The notes: generated from the sequence alone by a model not told the origin. Positions 43,972 to 53,397 are shown, numbered from the stretch's first letter. The stretch: DNA of 64,000 nt from Nonomuraea longispora (GCF_004348345.1 NZ_SMJZ01000007.1:1-64000); one strand, 5' to 3'. Program-made: numbers and translations.

Positions 43972-44886
43972 TCAGCTGATCTTGTTGACGAGGGCGGTCA
44001 GCTCGGCGAGCTCGTCCTCGGTGAGATTCTGCAGCGGCGGGCGCACGGGCCCGCCGTGACGTCCGGCAGCGGTCAGCCCGGCCTTGATGACGGACACGGC
44101 GTACCCCTTCTCGCGGTCGCGGATGTCCAGGTAGGGGACCACGAACTCCCTGATGCGACGGTAGACCGCCTCCCGGTCCTGGGCGCGGACGTCGGCGTAG
44201 AAGTCGAGCGCGAACTGCGGGACGAAGTTGAAGATGGCCGACGAGTACGTGCTCATGCCGAGCTGGAGCAGCGGCAGCGCGAAGGTCTCCGCAGTGGGGA
44301 GGCCGCCGATGTAGGCCAGGCGGTCGCCGACGCCGGCGTAGATGCGGGCGAGGTTCTCGATGTTGCCGACGCCGTCCTTGAAGCCGACGAGGTTCGCGTT
44401 CCTGTCGGCCAGGATCTCGACGGAGCGGTCGGTGAGGACGGCGTTGGCGCGGCTGTAGACGACCACGCCGAGCCCCGTGCCGCGGCAGACCGCGCTGACG
44501 TGCTCGATCAGACCCGCCTGACCGGCCTCGGTGAGGTAGGGCGGCATGAGGAGCAGCCCGTCGGCGCCCGCGGCCTCGGCGGCCTGGGCCTGCGCGACGG
44601 CGTTGGCGGTGCCACCGGTGGCGGGCGCCACGACCGGCAGCCTGCCGCCGACCTGGTCGACCGCCGCGCGGACCACCTGGTCGATCTCGGCGGAGGTCAG
44701 TGAGAAGCCCTCGCCCGTGCCCCCGGCGGTGAACAGGCCTGCCACGGGAAAGCTGCTCAGCCAGGCGAGGTGCTCGCGGTAGCGCGCCTCGTCGAAGCGG
44801 AGGTCCTCGGTGAAGTGGGTGACGGGGAAGGACAGCAGGCCGCTCTTGAGCTGGGTCGCGAGCTCGTGCGGGGAGAAGCTGGGCAT
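43972..44886 (-). CDS. kdgD: 5-dehydro-4-deoxyglucarate dehydratase
   Basis: 304 aa, DHDPS/NAL family aldolase-type TIM barrel. It dehydrates and decarboxylates 5-dehydro-4-deoxyglucarate to 2,5-dioxopentanoate (2-oxoglutarate semialdehyde). The Schiff-base lysine lies in [10 protein letters not shown], the Tyr in VVVYSRANA, and [12 protein letters not shown] is the phosphate/carboxylate loop; this G-T-G-E variant marks KdgD rather than DapA. It is first in the operon with gudD. Upstream (44887-45009) is a 123-bp gap to the LysR gene on the same strand, holding the likely promoter. Confidence 0.93.
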   Translation of the reverse strand: MPSFSPHELATQLKSGLLSFPVTHFTEDLRFDEARYREHLAWLSSFPVAGLFTAGGTGEGFSLTSAEIDQVVRAAVDQVGGRLPVVAPATGGTANAVAQAQAAEAAGADGLLLMPPYLTEAGQAGLIEHVSAVCRGTGLGVVVYSRANAVLTDRSVEILADRNANLVGFKDGVGNIENLARIYAGVGDRLAYIGGLPTAETFALPLLQLGMSTYSSAIFNFVPQFALDFYADVRAQDREAVYRRIREFVVPYLDIRDREKGYAVSVIKAGLTAAGRHGGPVRPPLQNLTEDELAELTALVNKIS

Positions 44887-45009
44887 GGCGGTCCTTTGCT
44901 TACATGCGGCAGTGGGGTCCCCCGTGCGCCGCAGGTCAGGTCTGATGCCGCCAGGCTAGGGAGCTGGGGCGATTCCTGTCCAAGTGCATTTTCGTATCCG
45001 GCGATGCTG

Positions 45010-45951
45010 TCAGGGCATCATCAGCGACGGCGGGGGTGCCTCGAGGTCGGGAAGCAGGTCGAGCACCCGCCGGAGCGCGGGGTTGGTGGAGCCGCGGTCC
45101 CAGATCACGTGCAGCTCGACCGGCTCTCCGGTGGCGTTCTCCTCGCTCTCCAGCGGATCGCCGCCGCCGCGGGCCAGCTCACAGAAGGTGACGCCGTCGA
45201 TGCCGAGCGAGCGGGCGCTGGCGGGCGCCAGCGCGACGCCCCGCCCGGCCGCCACGAGCAGCACCGCGGTGAGGATCTGGTGCACCTGCTGCTCGATCCG
45301 GGGGTGGGCGTTGGTGAGGAAGTGCACGGTCAGTTCGTGGAAGTACCGCGACTGCACGGGGTTGTAGCTGATCACCGGCAGTCCGTCGAAGTCGTCGGGC
45401 ACGAGCGGCCGGCCGAGACCGGCGAGCGGATGCCCGAGGGGCACGACCGCGCACAGCGGCTCGCGGAAGACGACCCGCGAGTCGAGCGTGGCGATGTCGA
45501 ACGGCGGGCGCGCGAGCCCCACGTCGAGCTCGCCGCGGAGCAGGCCGTCGACCTGCCCGGCGGTGACCCGTTCGTGCAGGATGACGTCGATCTCCGGCAG
45601 TTGTTCCGACAACCTGCGCAGCAGCGCGCCCAGCATGCTGATGGCGGAGACGGCCGTGAAGCCGAGCCGTACGGTCCCGGCGGCGCCGCTGGCGATCCTG
45701 CGCGCACGGTCGCCCGCGGTGTCGACGAGCGTGAGCATGCGCCGGGCGTCGTCCAGGAAGGCGCGGCCGGCGTCGGTGAGGACCACGCGCCGGTTGTCGC
45801 GTTCCAGCAGGGTCACGCCGACCACCCGCTCCAGCTTCTGGATGTGCCGGCTGAGCGGGGGCTGGGTCATGCGCAGCCGATCAGCGGCCCGGCCGAAGTG
45901 GAGTTCCTCGGCAACTGCGACGAATGCCCGGATCTGATCAAGTGTTAGCAT
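45010..45951 (-). CDS. LysR-family transcriptional regulator
   Basis: 313 aa. The N-terminal winged HTH is in the first 65 residues (LDQIRAFVAVAEELHFGRAADRLRMTQPPLSRHIQKLE), and the rest is a periplasmic-binding-protein-like inducer domain. The pattern resembles regulators of carboxylate catabolism. It is divergent from the TctC gene, with an inverted repeat in the gap, and lies upstream of kdgD-gudD on the same strand. It likely senses the diacid and controls import and breakdown. Confidence 0.93.
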   Translation of the reverse strand: MLTLDQIRAFVAVAEELHFGRAADRLRMTQPPLSRHIQKLERVVGVTLLERDNRRVVLTDAGRAFLDDARRMLTLVDTAGDRARRIASGAAGTVRLGFTAVSAISMLGALLRRLSEQLPEIDVILHERVTAGQVDGLLRGELDVGLARPPFDIATLDSRVVFREPLCAVVPLGHPLAGLGRPLVPDDFDGLPVISYNPVQSRYFHELTVHFLTNAHPRIEQQVHQILTAVLLVAAGRGVALAPASARSLGIDGVTFCELARGGGDPLESEENATGEPVELHVIWDRGSTNPALRRVLDLLPDLEAPPPSLMMP

Positions 45952-45963
45952 GATGCGGAAATA

Positions 45964-45977
45964 GTATCACTTGATAC
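45964..45977. promoter_or_regulatory. Probable LysR binding site
   Basis: GTATCA (45964-45969) and TGATAC (45972-45977) form an inverted repeat with a 2-bp spacer, 13 bp upstream of the LysR start and about 155 bp from TctC. It fits the T-N11-A style of LysR operators. Confidence 0.55.
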
Positions 45978-46131
45978 CGAAATGAGCCTGGACAGGCATC
46001 GCAGCAGGTCCCTACTCTCCGGAGACTACAGAAAACGGATGAAAACCGCCCTTGACGTCCGTCCGAAACTCCGCAGCACGCACACCACGCGCACCCCACC
46101 GAGGGGCACCGCCCGCACGAAGGAGAAGTCC

Positions 46132-47139
46132 ATGCCGGCATCCCGGACAGCCCCCCGCCGCGTTCTCGCGGGAGTCCTCGGCACCGTCGCCGCCATCGCG
46201 CTGACCGCATGCGGCGGGGTCAAGACGACGTCCACCGGCGGCGACGGCGGCGAATATCCGTCGGGCAACATCGAGTTCAGCGTCGGCGCCTCGCCCGGCG
46301 GCTCGACCGACCTCATCACCCGGGCGCTGGCCCAGGGCATGGCCAAGGAGCTCGGCGTCTCCGCGCCGGTGCTCAACAAACCGGGTGCCAACGGCGCGCT
46401 CAACGCCAAGGAGCTGCAGTCGGCGGCCCCCGACGGCTACAAGCTCGCCGTCCAGAACGCCTCCCTGTTCACCATCACGCCGCTCACGGTGTCGCCCGCC
46501 GAGGCCACGAAGATCGACTCCTTCGACGTCATCACCGGCGTCTCGCGCGACGACTACGTCATGGCGACCAACCCCAAATCCGGCTACAAGTCGATCAAGG
46601 ACATGAAGGAGGCCGGCAAGCCGATCCGGTACGGCACGACCGGCGTCGGCACGGGCGCGCAGCTGGCCTCAGCGCTGACCTTCAAGACGGCCGGCATCGA
46701 GGCCACGGCCGTGCCCTTCGACGGCGGCTCCCCCGCGCTGACCGCGCTGCTCGGTAACCAGGTCGACGTCTCCACCATGCAGATCGGCGAGGCCATCGAG
46801 AACGTCAAGGCCGGCAGGCTCGTGCCGCTCGCGGTCTTCTCCAAGGAGCGCATCCCCTACCTGCCGGACGTGCCGACGGCCACGGAGCAGGGCTTCGACG
46901 TGCAGGTGACGCAGTACCGCTTCCTCACCGCGCCCAAGGGCACGCCGCAGGACGTCAAGACCAGGCTGCTGGAAGCGGCCAAGAAGACGTTCGCCACGCC
47001 GGAGTACAAGAAGTTCAACGAGCAGAACTCGCTCACCCCGATGGAGGTCACGCCCGACGAGGTCCTCAGCTCCCTGCAGAGCGACACCGCCACCTACAAG
47101 AAGCAGCTCGACGAGTTCGGGATCAGCCTGGCCGGCTGA
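46132..47139 (+). CDS. tctC: TctC-type solute-binding lipoprotein (tripartite tricarboxylate transporter)
   Basis: 335 aa. A signal peptide with lipobox LTAC (about residue 25) is followed by a Ser/Thr/Gly-rich linker and the Bug/TctC fold (FSVGASPGGSTDLITRALAQ, the NKPGANG loop and the YGTTGVGTGAQLAS segment). TTT binding proteins bind carboxylates such as citrate, aromatic acids or sugar acids. Context with aldarate dehydratases suggests a sugar diacid. AAGGAGAAG precedes the ATG at 46132. It is first in the tctCBA operon and divergent from LysR. Confidence 0.94.
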   Translation: MPASRTAPRRVLAGVLGTVAAIALTACGGVKTTSTGGDGGEYPSGNIEFSVGASPGGSTDLITRALAQGMAKELGVSAPVLNKPGANGALNAKELQSAAPDGYKLAVQNASLFTITPLTVSPAEATKIDSFDVITGVSRDDYVMATNPKSGYKSIKDMKEAGKPIRYGTTGVGTGAQLASALTFKTAGIEATAVPFDGGSPALTALLGNQVDVSTMQIGEAIENVKAGRLVPLAVFSKERIPYLPDVPTATEQGFDVQVTQYRFLTAPKGTPQDVKTRLLEAAKKTFATPEYKKFNEQNSLTPMEVTPDEVLSSLQSDTATYKKQLDEFGISLAG

Positions 47140-47196
47140 CCGAGGATCCGGCAGGCCACCCCCTCCCGCTCGTCCGCCCGCCACCAAGGAGTGAGC

Positions 47197-47733
47197 ATGT
47201 CCATGTCCGACCCCGCAAGGTCGCCAGAACCGCTCGACGACGTCGCCGCCGAGGCCGAGCGGCTCCAGGCCGAGCTGGACGAGTCACGGCCGCCGCACGC
47301 GGGCCCCCTCTCGCAGGTCGCGGCGGCCCTGGCCGGGCTCGCCGCCGGGATCTTCGGGGCGGTCGGATCGTACGCGCTCGGACTCGGCAGCCTCACCCAG
47401 CCGGGCCCCGGCCTGTGGCCGTTCGCCATCAGCGTCGTCATCGTCGCGCTGTCGGCTGCGCTCGTCGTCACGGGCCGCCTGCTGGAGGACGCCGAACGTT
47501 TCTCCAAGGCCAGCCTGCTCACCCTGGTCGCGCTGGTGACGCTCGTGCTGCTCGCCGTGCTCCTCCCCCTGATCGGCTTCGAGATCCCGTCGCTGCTGCT
47601 GGTGTTCGTCTGGCTGCGCTGGCTGGGCAAGGAGTCGTGGCGATCGTCCATCGTGATCAGCGTCTGCACCGTGGCCGCGTTCTACGTGATCTTCGTCCTG
47701 CTGCTGCAGGTCCCGCTCCCGCGCCTCATCTGA
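47197..47733 (+). CDS. tctB: TctB-type small membrane subunit
   Basis: 178 aa. An N-terminal cytoplasmic stretch (about 45 residues) precedes four TM helices, with the PGPGLWPF motif seen in TctB proteins. It is a structural partner of TctA in the tripartite tricarboxylate transporter. AAGGA directly precedes a GTG at 47191, so the ATG at 47197 (spacing 6) is the better start. It lies 9 bp before tctA. Confidence 0.92.
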   Translation: MSMSDPARSPEPLDDVAAEAERLQAELDESRPPHAGPLSQVAAALAGLAAGIFGAVGSYALGLGSLTQPGPGLWPFAISVVIVALSAALVVTGRLLEDAERFSKASLLTLVALVTLVLLAVLLPLIGFEIPSLLLVFVWLRWLGKESWRSSIVISVCTVAAFYVIFVLLLQVPLPRLI

Positions 47734-47742
47734 GAAAGTCAC

Positions 47743-49278
47743 ATGGACATCTCCCCGATCATCAACGGCTTCGGCGTCGTCCTGGAGCCGGACAACCTGC
47801 TCTACTGCCTCGTCGGCGTCATCATCGGCATGCTCATCGGTGTGCTCCCCGGGCTCGGCCCCGGCGCGACGATCGCCATCCTGCTGCCCCTCACGTACGG
47901 CGTCGGGCCCGTTCCGGCGATCATCATGCTGGCGGGGATCTTCTACGGCGCCCAGTACGGCGGGACCATCACCTCCGTGCTGCTGCGCCTGCCGGGCGAG
48001 GCGTCCTCGGTGGTGACCGTCTTCGACGGCTTCGCGCTGGCCAAGCAGGGCAGGGCGGGCACCGCGCTCGGCATCGCGGCCATCGGCTCCTTCATCGGGG
48101 GCACCGTCTCGATCCTCGGCCTGACGCTGCTGGCCCCGATCGTCGCCGGCTTCGCGCTCGACTTCGGGCCTCCCGAGTACGCGGCGCTGGGCGTGCTCGG
48201 CGTGCTGCTGATCTCGTCGGTGGGCAACGGCCACAAGCTCAAGGCCATCATCGCCGCCTGCGTCGGCCTGCTGCTCGCGACCGTGGGCCGCGACACCTTC
48301 ACGGGCGCGGAGCGCTTCACCTTCGACAGCCTCAACCTGGCCGAGGGCATCGACTTCGTGCCGCTCGCCATGGGCCTGTTCGGGCTCAGCGAGATCCTCT
48401 ACAACATCGAGGAACGCCACAACCAGGTCCACTCCCCCGCCAAGGTCGGCAACGTGTGGCCGTCCCGCAAGGACCTCGGCCGGTCGAAAGGCGCGATCGG
48501 GCGGGGCTCGCTCATCGGGTTCTTCCTCGGCGTGCTGCCGGGCGGCGGGGCCACGTTGTCCTCCCTGGCCGCGTACGCGTTCGAGAAGCGGCGCGCGAAG
48601 CAGCCGGAACGGTTCGGCCGGGGCGCCGTCGAGGGCGTGGCCGCGCCGGAGACCGCCAACAACGCGGCCGCCACCTCGTCGTTCATCCCGCTGCTGACGC
48701 TCGGCATCCCGGCCAACGCCACGATGGCCCTCATCTTCGGCGCGCTGCTCATCCAGGGCATCCAGCCGGGCCCGCAGCTCGTCGCCCAGCACCCCGACGT
48801 CTTCTGGGGCGTCATCAACTCGATGTACATCGGCAATATCCTGCTGCTCATCATGAGCATCCCGATGGTCGGCGTCTTCGTGCGGATCCTGCGCGTGCGG
48901 CCGGCCATCCTGGCGCCGATCACGGTGCTCATCACGCTGCTCGGCGCGTACACGGTGAACAACCAGGTTTACGACATCTTCCTGGTGATCGCCTTCGGCC
49001 TGCTCGGCTACCTGATGAAGAAGCTCGGCTTCGAGCCGGGGCCGCTCGTGCTGGCGTTCGTGCTCGGCTCGATGATCGAGAACTCCTCGCGGCAGTCGCT
49101 GCTCATCTTCGGCGGCGACCCGACCGGCTTCTTCACCCGCCCGATCTCCGGCACGGTGCTCGCGCTGGTCCTGCTGGTCGCCGTCCTGCCCCTCATCCGC
49201 AAGGCCCTGCGCCGCCGCAGGCCCGCCGAGGAACCGGCCGGGCGCGCGGACGAACCCGTCGAGGAGAACACGCCATGA
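47743..49278 (+). CDS. tctA: TctA-type large permease
   Basis: 511 aa with about 11-12 TM helices. The signature GVLPGLGPGATIAILLPLTYG near the N-terminus and the second inverted-repeat copy, FFLGVLPGGGATLSSLAAY with the GVAAPETANNAAA segment, mark TctA. It is the proton- or sodium-coupled translocator of the TTT system. The C-terminal tail is Pro/Glu/Arg-rich. The stop overlaps the next gene by ATGA, linking the transporter to a dehydratase. Confidence 0.96.
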   Translation: MDISPIINGFGVVLEPDNLLYCLVGVIIGMLIGVLPGLGPGATIAILLPLTYGVGPVPAIIMLAGIFYGAQYGGTITSVLLRLPGEASSVVTVFDGFALAKQGRAGTALGIAAIGSFIGGTVSILGLTLLAPIVAGFALDFGPPEYAALGVLGVLLISSVGNGHKLKAIIAACVGLLLATVGRDTFTGAERFTFDSLNLAEGIDFVPLAMGLFGLSEILYNIEERHNQVHSPAKVGNVWPSRKDLGRSKGAIGRGSLIGFFLGVLPGGGATLSSLAAYAFEKRRAKQPERFGRGAVEGVAAPETANNAAATSSFIPLLTLGIPANATMALIFGALLIQGIQPGPQLVAQHPDVFWGVINSMYIGNILLLIMSIPMVGVFVRILRVRPAILAPITVLITLLGAYTVNNQVYDIFLVIAFGLLGYLMKKLGFEPGPLVLAFVLGSMIENSSRQSLLIFGGDPTGFFTRPISGTVLALVLLVAVLPLIRKALRRRRPAEEPAGRADEPVEENTP

Positions 49279-50579
49279 CCATGCGCGCCGGACACCGGCC
49301 CACGCCTGAATCGCAGGCGGGCGGCCGGGTCAGCCGGGTGTCCGTCACCCCCGTCGCCTTCCGCGACCCGCCCCTGCTCAACGTCGTCGGCGTGCACCAG
49401 CCGTACGTGCTGCGCGCCATCGTCCAGGTGCACACGGACGCCGGGCTGGTCGGGCTCGGGGAGACGTACGCCGACCAGGCCCACCTCCAGCGCCTCGAAG
49501 CCGTCGCCGCCGCCCTGCCCGGCCTCGACGCGTTCGACCTGAACGGGCTGCGCCGCGTGGTCGTGACGGCGCTGGGCGCGTCCACCGGCGGCGCGGGAGC
49601 CAGCTTCGGCGGCATGCTCGACCTGTCGAGCGCGGTCGACACCGTGGCGGCGCCGTTCGAGGTGGCGCTGCTCGACCTGCAGGGCAGGGCGCTCGGCCGG
49701 CCGGTCAGCGACCTGCTCGGCGGCGCCGTACGCGAGCGTGTGCCGTACTCGGCGTACCTGTTCTACAAGTGGGCCGCTCGCCCGGGCCAGGACGACGACA
49801 CGTGGGGCGAGGGCCGCACGCCCGAGCAGATGGTCGCCCAGGCGCGGCGCATGGTCGACGAGTACGGCTTCGGCGCGATCAAGCTCAAGGGCGGCGTGTA
49901 CGAGCCCCGCCACGAGGTCGAGACCGTCGAGGCGCTGGCCGCGGCCTTTCCCGGGCACGCGCTGCGCATCGACCCCAACGGCGCCTGGACCGTCGAGACG
50001 TCGGTCGAGGTTGCGGACCGGCTCTCCGGCGTGCTCGAATATCTTGAGGACCCCACACCCGGCATCGACGGCATGGCCGCCGTCGCCGGGCGGAGCGTCC
50101 TGCCACTGGCGACCAACATGTGCGTCATCGCCTTCGAGCATCTCAAGCCCGCCGTCGCCGCCGACGCCGTGCAGGTCGTGTTGTCGGACCACCACCTGTG
50201 GGGCGGCCTGCGGCGCTCGGCCCTGCTCGGCGGCATCTGCGAGACGTTCGGCATGGGGCTGTCGATGCACTCCAACTCACATCTCGGCGTGAGCCTGGCG
50301 GCGATGACGCACCTGGCGGCGGCGACCCCCAACCTCACCTACGCCTGCGACACGCACTATCCGTGGAAGTCGGAGGACGTCGTCAGGCCGGGGGTGCTGG
50401 AGTTCCGCGACGGGAGCGTGGCCGTGCCGGCCGGGCCCGGCCTCGGCGTGGAGCTGGACGAGGACGCGCTCGCGGCCCTGCACGAGCAGTACGTCACGTG
50501 CGGGCAGCGCGGTCGCGAGGACACCGCGTACATGCGCACGGTCGTGCCGGGCTTCACGCCCAACACGGCCCGCTGGTAG
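49275..50579 (+). CDS. Enolase-superfamily dehydratase, glucarate dehydratase-like
   Basis: 434 aa. Same superfamily as gudD at 42623 but clearly diverged. KLKGG, RIDPNGAW, EDPTPG, ATNMCV and the catalytic His in SMHSNSHLGVS are present, which matches the glucarate dehydratase group including uncharacterised subgroups. Probably acts on the diacid imported by TctCBA, as its ATG overlaps the tctA stop (ATGA). It may have different stereospecificity (galactarate or idarate) from GudD. It ends one base from the convergent FadR-type regulator. Confidence 0.9.
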   Translation: MTMRAGHRPTPESQAGGRVSRVSVTPVAFRDPPLLNVVGVHQPYVLRAIVQVHTDAGLVGLGETYADQAHLQRLEAVAAALPGLDAFDLNGLRRVVVTALGASTGGAGASFGGMLDLSSAVDTVAAPFEVALLDLQGRALGRPVSDLLGGAVRERVPYSAYLFYKWAARPGQDDDTWGEGRTPEQMVAQARRMVDEYGFGAIKLKGGVYEPRHEVETVEALAAAFPGHALRIDPNGAWTVETSVEVADRLSGVLEYLEDPTPGIDGMAAVAGRSVLPLATNMCVIAFEHLKPAVAADAVQVVLSDHHLWGGLRRSALLGGICETFGMGLSMHSNSHLGVSLAAMTHLAAATPNLTYACDTHYPWKSEDVVRPGVLEFRDGSVAVPAGPGLGVELDEDALAALHEQYVTCGQRGREDTAYMRTVVPGFTPNTARW

Positions 50580-51305
50580 TCAGGGCGCCTGCAGCCGGGC
50601 GCGCGAGTTGGACAGGTGCAGCCGCATCGCGGCCCGCGCCGCCGCCGCGTCCTGGTCGGCGACGGCGCGGTAGACGTTCTCGTGTTCGAGCGTCACCCGG
50701 GTGAGGTGGGTGGCGTCGGAGACCGTGTAGCCGTGCGCCAGCCGCGTGCGCGGCAACATGATCATCATGGGGCCGATCGAGGCGAGCAGGTCGGAGTAGA
50801 AGCGGTTGCCGGAGGCCAGCGCGACCTTGAGGTGGAAGCGGAAGTCGGCCTCGACGGCGTGGCCGGGATGCTCAGCGGAGCTCCCGAGGTCGACGAGGGC
50901 ACGTTCGATGGCCTTGAGCTGCAGGTCGGTACGGCGCTGCGCGGCCAGCCCCGCCGACTCCGACTCGACCCCGATGCGGAAGTCGATCATGTCGAGGACG
51001 TCGCGGTGCGTGCGGACCCGCGAGGCCTCCACGGAGAACGGCGCGGGAGCGGGCACGTCGAGCACGAACGAGCCACGGCCCTGGAAGGTCTCGACGAGCC
51101 CCGCCGCCTGCAGCCGCGAGATGGCCTCGCGGACCACCGTGCGGCTCACGCCGAACTCCTCGGCCAGCGAGGACTCGGTCGGCAGCTTCTGGCCGGGGGC
51201 GATCTCGCCGGCCAGGATGCGGGATTTGAGCCGCTCGACCAGCTCGTGGGCGAGGCCACGCCCGGTGTCGCGATCGAGTTTCCTGTCCGGCGGCACGGGT
51301 GACAA
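50580..51305 (-). CDS. FadR-subfamily GntR regulator
   Basis: 241 aa. The N-terminal winged HTH (SRILAGEIAPGQKLPTESSLAEEFGVSRTVVREAISRLQAAGLVET) is typical. The C-terminal all-helical FCD domain has metal-binding His/Asp positions (DFRFHLKVALASGN, LTRVTLEHENVYRAV). The start is uncertain: TTG 51305 or GTG 51296. It lies directly downstream of the 51307 dehydratase gene on the same strand, so they form a short operon. It probably binds the imperfect palindrome upstream of that operon and responds to a sugar acid. Confidence 0.93.
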   Translation of the reverse strand: MSPVPPDRKLDRDTGRGLAHELVERLKSRILAGEIAPGQKLPTESSLAEEFGVSRTVVREAISRLQAAGLVETFQGRGSFVLDVPAPAPFSVEASRVRTHRDVLDMIDFRIGVESESAGLAAQRRTDLQLKAIERALVDLGSSAEHPGHAVEADFRFHLKVALASGNRFYSDLLASIGPMMIMLPRTRLAHGYTVSDATHLTRVTLEHENVYRAVADQDAAAARAAMRLHLSNSRARLQAP

Positions 51306-51306
51306 T

Positions 51307-52440
51307 CTACCCGCCCGGCGCGCGGAACTCGACGGCGTCGAGGCACCAGGCGGCGGCCTCGTCCGCGACGCTGAGCCCGAGGCCGGGCCGCTCGGGCACC
51401 CGCATGCGGCCGTCCTCGATCGTGAGGCGCTCGTCGAACAGCGGTGACAGCCACTCGATGTGCTCGACCCAGGACTCGCGCGGGTGCGCGGCGGCCAGGT
51501 GCACGTGGATCTCCATCACGAAGTGCGGCGCGACCTGGAGGCCGGCGTGGTCGGCCAGCGCGGCGACCTTGAGGTAGGGGGTGATGCCGCCGGCTCGGGG
51601 CACGTCGGGCTGCAGGACGTCGCAGGCGCGCAGGTCGATCAGGCGTATCAGGTCGCGAACGCTGGAGAGCATCTCGCCGGTGGCGATCGGGGTGTCCAGA
51701 GCGTCGGCCAGACGGGCGTGGCCCTCGGCGTCGTACGCGTCGAGCGGCTCCTCGATCCACACCAACCCCACCTCCTCCACCGCCCGCCCGAACCTCAACG
51801 CCGAATGCCGGTCCCACTGCTGATTGGCATCCACCATGAGCGGCACATCCTCCCCCAGATGCTCACGCACCGCCGCCAGCCTGCGCAGATCCTCCCTCAT
51901 GTCCGGCTGACCCACCTTGATCTTGATCCCCCCGATCCCGCTCGCGAGCGACTCCGCAGCCCGCGCCTTCACCTCCTCGACCGGAGCGTGCAGAAAACCG
52001 CCGGAGGTGTTGTACGTCCGCACCGCGTCACGATACGAACCCAGCAACTTCGCCAGCGGCAACCCCGCCCGCCTCGCCTTCAGATCCCACAGCGCGACAT
52101 CCACCGCGGCAAGCGCCTGCGTCGCCACACCGGAACGCCCGACCGACGCCCCCGCCCACAACAACATGTCGTAGACCCTGCCGATGTCGGACGGATCCTG
52201 ACCGAGCAGGTTCTGCGCGACCTCCTTGGCGTGGGCGTACTGCGCGGGGCCGCCCGCCCGCTTGGAGTAGCTGAAACCGGTGCCGTGGCGGCCCTCGTCC
52301 GTCGTGATCTCGGCGAACAGGAACACGATCTCGGTCATCGGCTTCTGCCGGCCGGTGAGGACCTTGGCGTCGCTGACAGGCACGTCGAGCGGGAGCGTGA
52401 CGGAGGAGAGCGTGACGTGGCGGATGCGGTCGGCGGCCAT
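51307..52440 (-). CDS. Mandelate racemase/muconate lactonizing-type sugar-acid dehydratase
   Basis: 377 aa, enolase superfamily, MR subgroup. It has the KIKVGQ lysine motif, metal ligands in MVDANQQW, WIEEPLDAYD and ATGEML, and the His in VAPHFVMEIHVHL. The closest functional groups are talarate/galactarate and related dehydratases; the exact substrate is unclear. The start MAADRIRH at 52440 is used; an ATG pair at 52479-52482 lacks a ribosome site and overlaps the operator-like palindrome. Between about 51750 and 52200 codon choice shifts to G- and T-ending codons, unlike both flanks, suggesting a mosaic gene. It is co-transcribed with the FadR-type regulator. Confidence 0.9.
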   Translation of the reverse strand: MAADRIRHVTLSSVTLPLDVPVSDAKVLTGRQKPMTEIVFLFAEITTDEGRHGTGFSYSKRAGGPAQYAHAKEVAQNLLGQDPSDIGRVYDMLLWAGASVGRSGVATQALAAVDVALWDLKARRAGLPLAKLLGSYRDAVRTYNTSGGFLHAPVEEVKARAAESLASGIGGIKIKVGQPDMREDLRRLAAVREHLGEDVPLMVDANQQWDRHSALRFGRAVEEVGLVWIEEPLDAYDAEGHARLADALDTPIATGEMLSSVRDLIRLIDLRACDVLQPDVPRAGGITPYLKVAALADHAGLQVAPHFVMEIHVHLAAAHPRESWVEHIEWLSPLFDERLTIEDGRMRVPERPGLGLSVADEAAAWCLDAVEFRAPGG

Positions 52441-52478
52441 GGCGGTCCCAAGGGTCGGCGTGCTGGAGGTCGCCGTCA

Positions 52479-52503
52479 TCATATGAGTACTTAAGTCGTA
52501 TGA
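52479..52503. promoter_or_regulatory. Imperfect palindrome, possible FadR-type operator
   Basis: A 25-bp AT-rich element with outer arms TCATA/TATGA and 8 of 12 symmetric pairs matching. It lies between the dehydratase-FadR operon and the divergent DUF72 gene. It fits a FadR-subfamily site. Confidence 0.45.
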
Positions 52504-52545
52504 CAACTTCTCCGGTTCCCGCCGGTCTTCGGTAGCGTCGCGTTC

Positions 52546-53397
52546 ATGCGGCTTCATGTGGGATGCGCGATGTGGACCCACGCGCGCTGGCAGGGACGCC
52601 TCCTGCCCGCCGGGCTCCCTCCCGGCGAGCGGCTGCGCGCGTACGCGACCTGGTGCGAGGCGGTGGAGGGCAACACGACCTTCTACGCCACGCCGTCGAG
52701 GAGCACCGTCGAGTCGTGGGCCAGGCAGACCGGCCCCGGCTTCCGCTTCGTTGTCAAGCTGCCCAAGACGATCACCCACGAGCGCCGCCTCACCGGCGCC
52801 GGCGACGACCTGCGCACGTTCCTGGAGGCGATGGAGCCGCTGGAGTCGCGGATCCACGCCCTCTGGCTGCAGTTGCCCGGCTCGTTCTCGCCTGCCGACC
52901 TCGGCGCCCTCGCGGCCTTCCTGCACCGGCTGCCCCGCTCGCACAGGTACGCCGTCGAGGTGCGGCACCGCGCGTTCTTCGAGGACGAGCGGTCACGAGG
53001 CGTCCTCGAACGGCTCCTCACAGGCTTCGACGCCGAGTGGGTGCCCTTCGACACCACCGTGCTCTTCGAGAGCCCGCCGACAAGTGACGCCGAACGGGAC
53101 GCGTGGACGAAGAAGCCGCGCCTGCCGCGCCGCACGCACGCCCTCACCGACCGCCCGATCGTGCGCTACCTCGGCAGGGACGACGAGGCGCGCACGATCG
53201 GCGGCTGGCGTCCGTGGGCCGACACCGTGGCGGACTGGCTGCGCGAGGGCCGCTCGCCGACCGTGTTCGTCCACACGCCGGACAACGCGGACGCGCCGGT
53301 GCTCGCCCGCCGCTTTCATGACGACGTACGCGCCCGCGTGCCCGAGCTGGAGCCCCTGCCCGAGCCGATGCCCAGCGAACCGCTGACCCTCTTCTGA
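52546..53397 (+). CDS. DUF72 family protein
   Basis: 283 aa TIM-barrel DUF72. MRLHVGCAMWTHARWQG, the EGNTTFYATPS block, VVKLPKTITHERRL, the LWLQLPGSF strand and the EVRHRAFF strand are the family blocks. It is longer than and diverged from the copy at 39482. The last residues (MPSEPLTLF) resemble an exposed tail. Function unknown. It stands alone, divergent from the dehydratase operon. Confidence 0.9.
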   Translation: MRLHVGCAMWTHARWQGRLLPAGLPPGERLRAYATWCEAVEGNTTFYATPSRSTVESWARQTGPGFRFVVKLPKTITHERRLTGAGDDLRTFLEAMEPLESRIHALWLQLPGSFSPADLGALAAFLHRLPRSHRYAVEVRHRAFFEDERSRGVLERLLTGFDAEWVPFDTTVLFESPPTSDAERDAWTKKPRLPRRTHALTDRPIVRYLGRDDEARTIGGWRPWADTVADWLREGRSPTVFVHTPDNADAPVLARRFHDDVRARVPELEPLPEPMPSEPLTLF

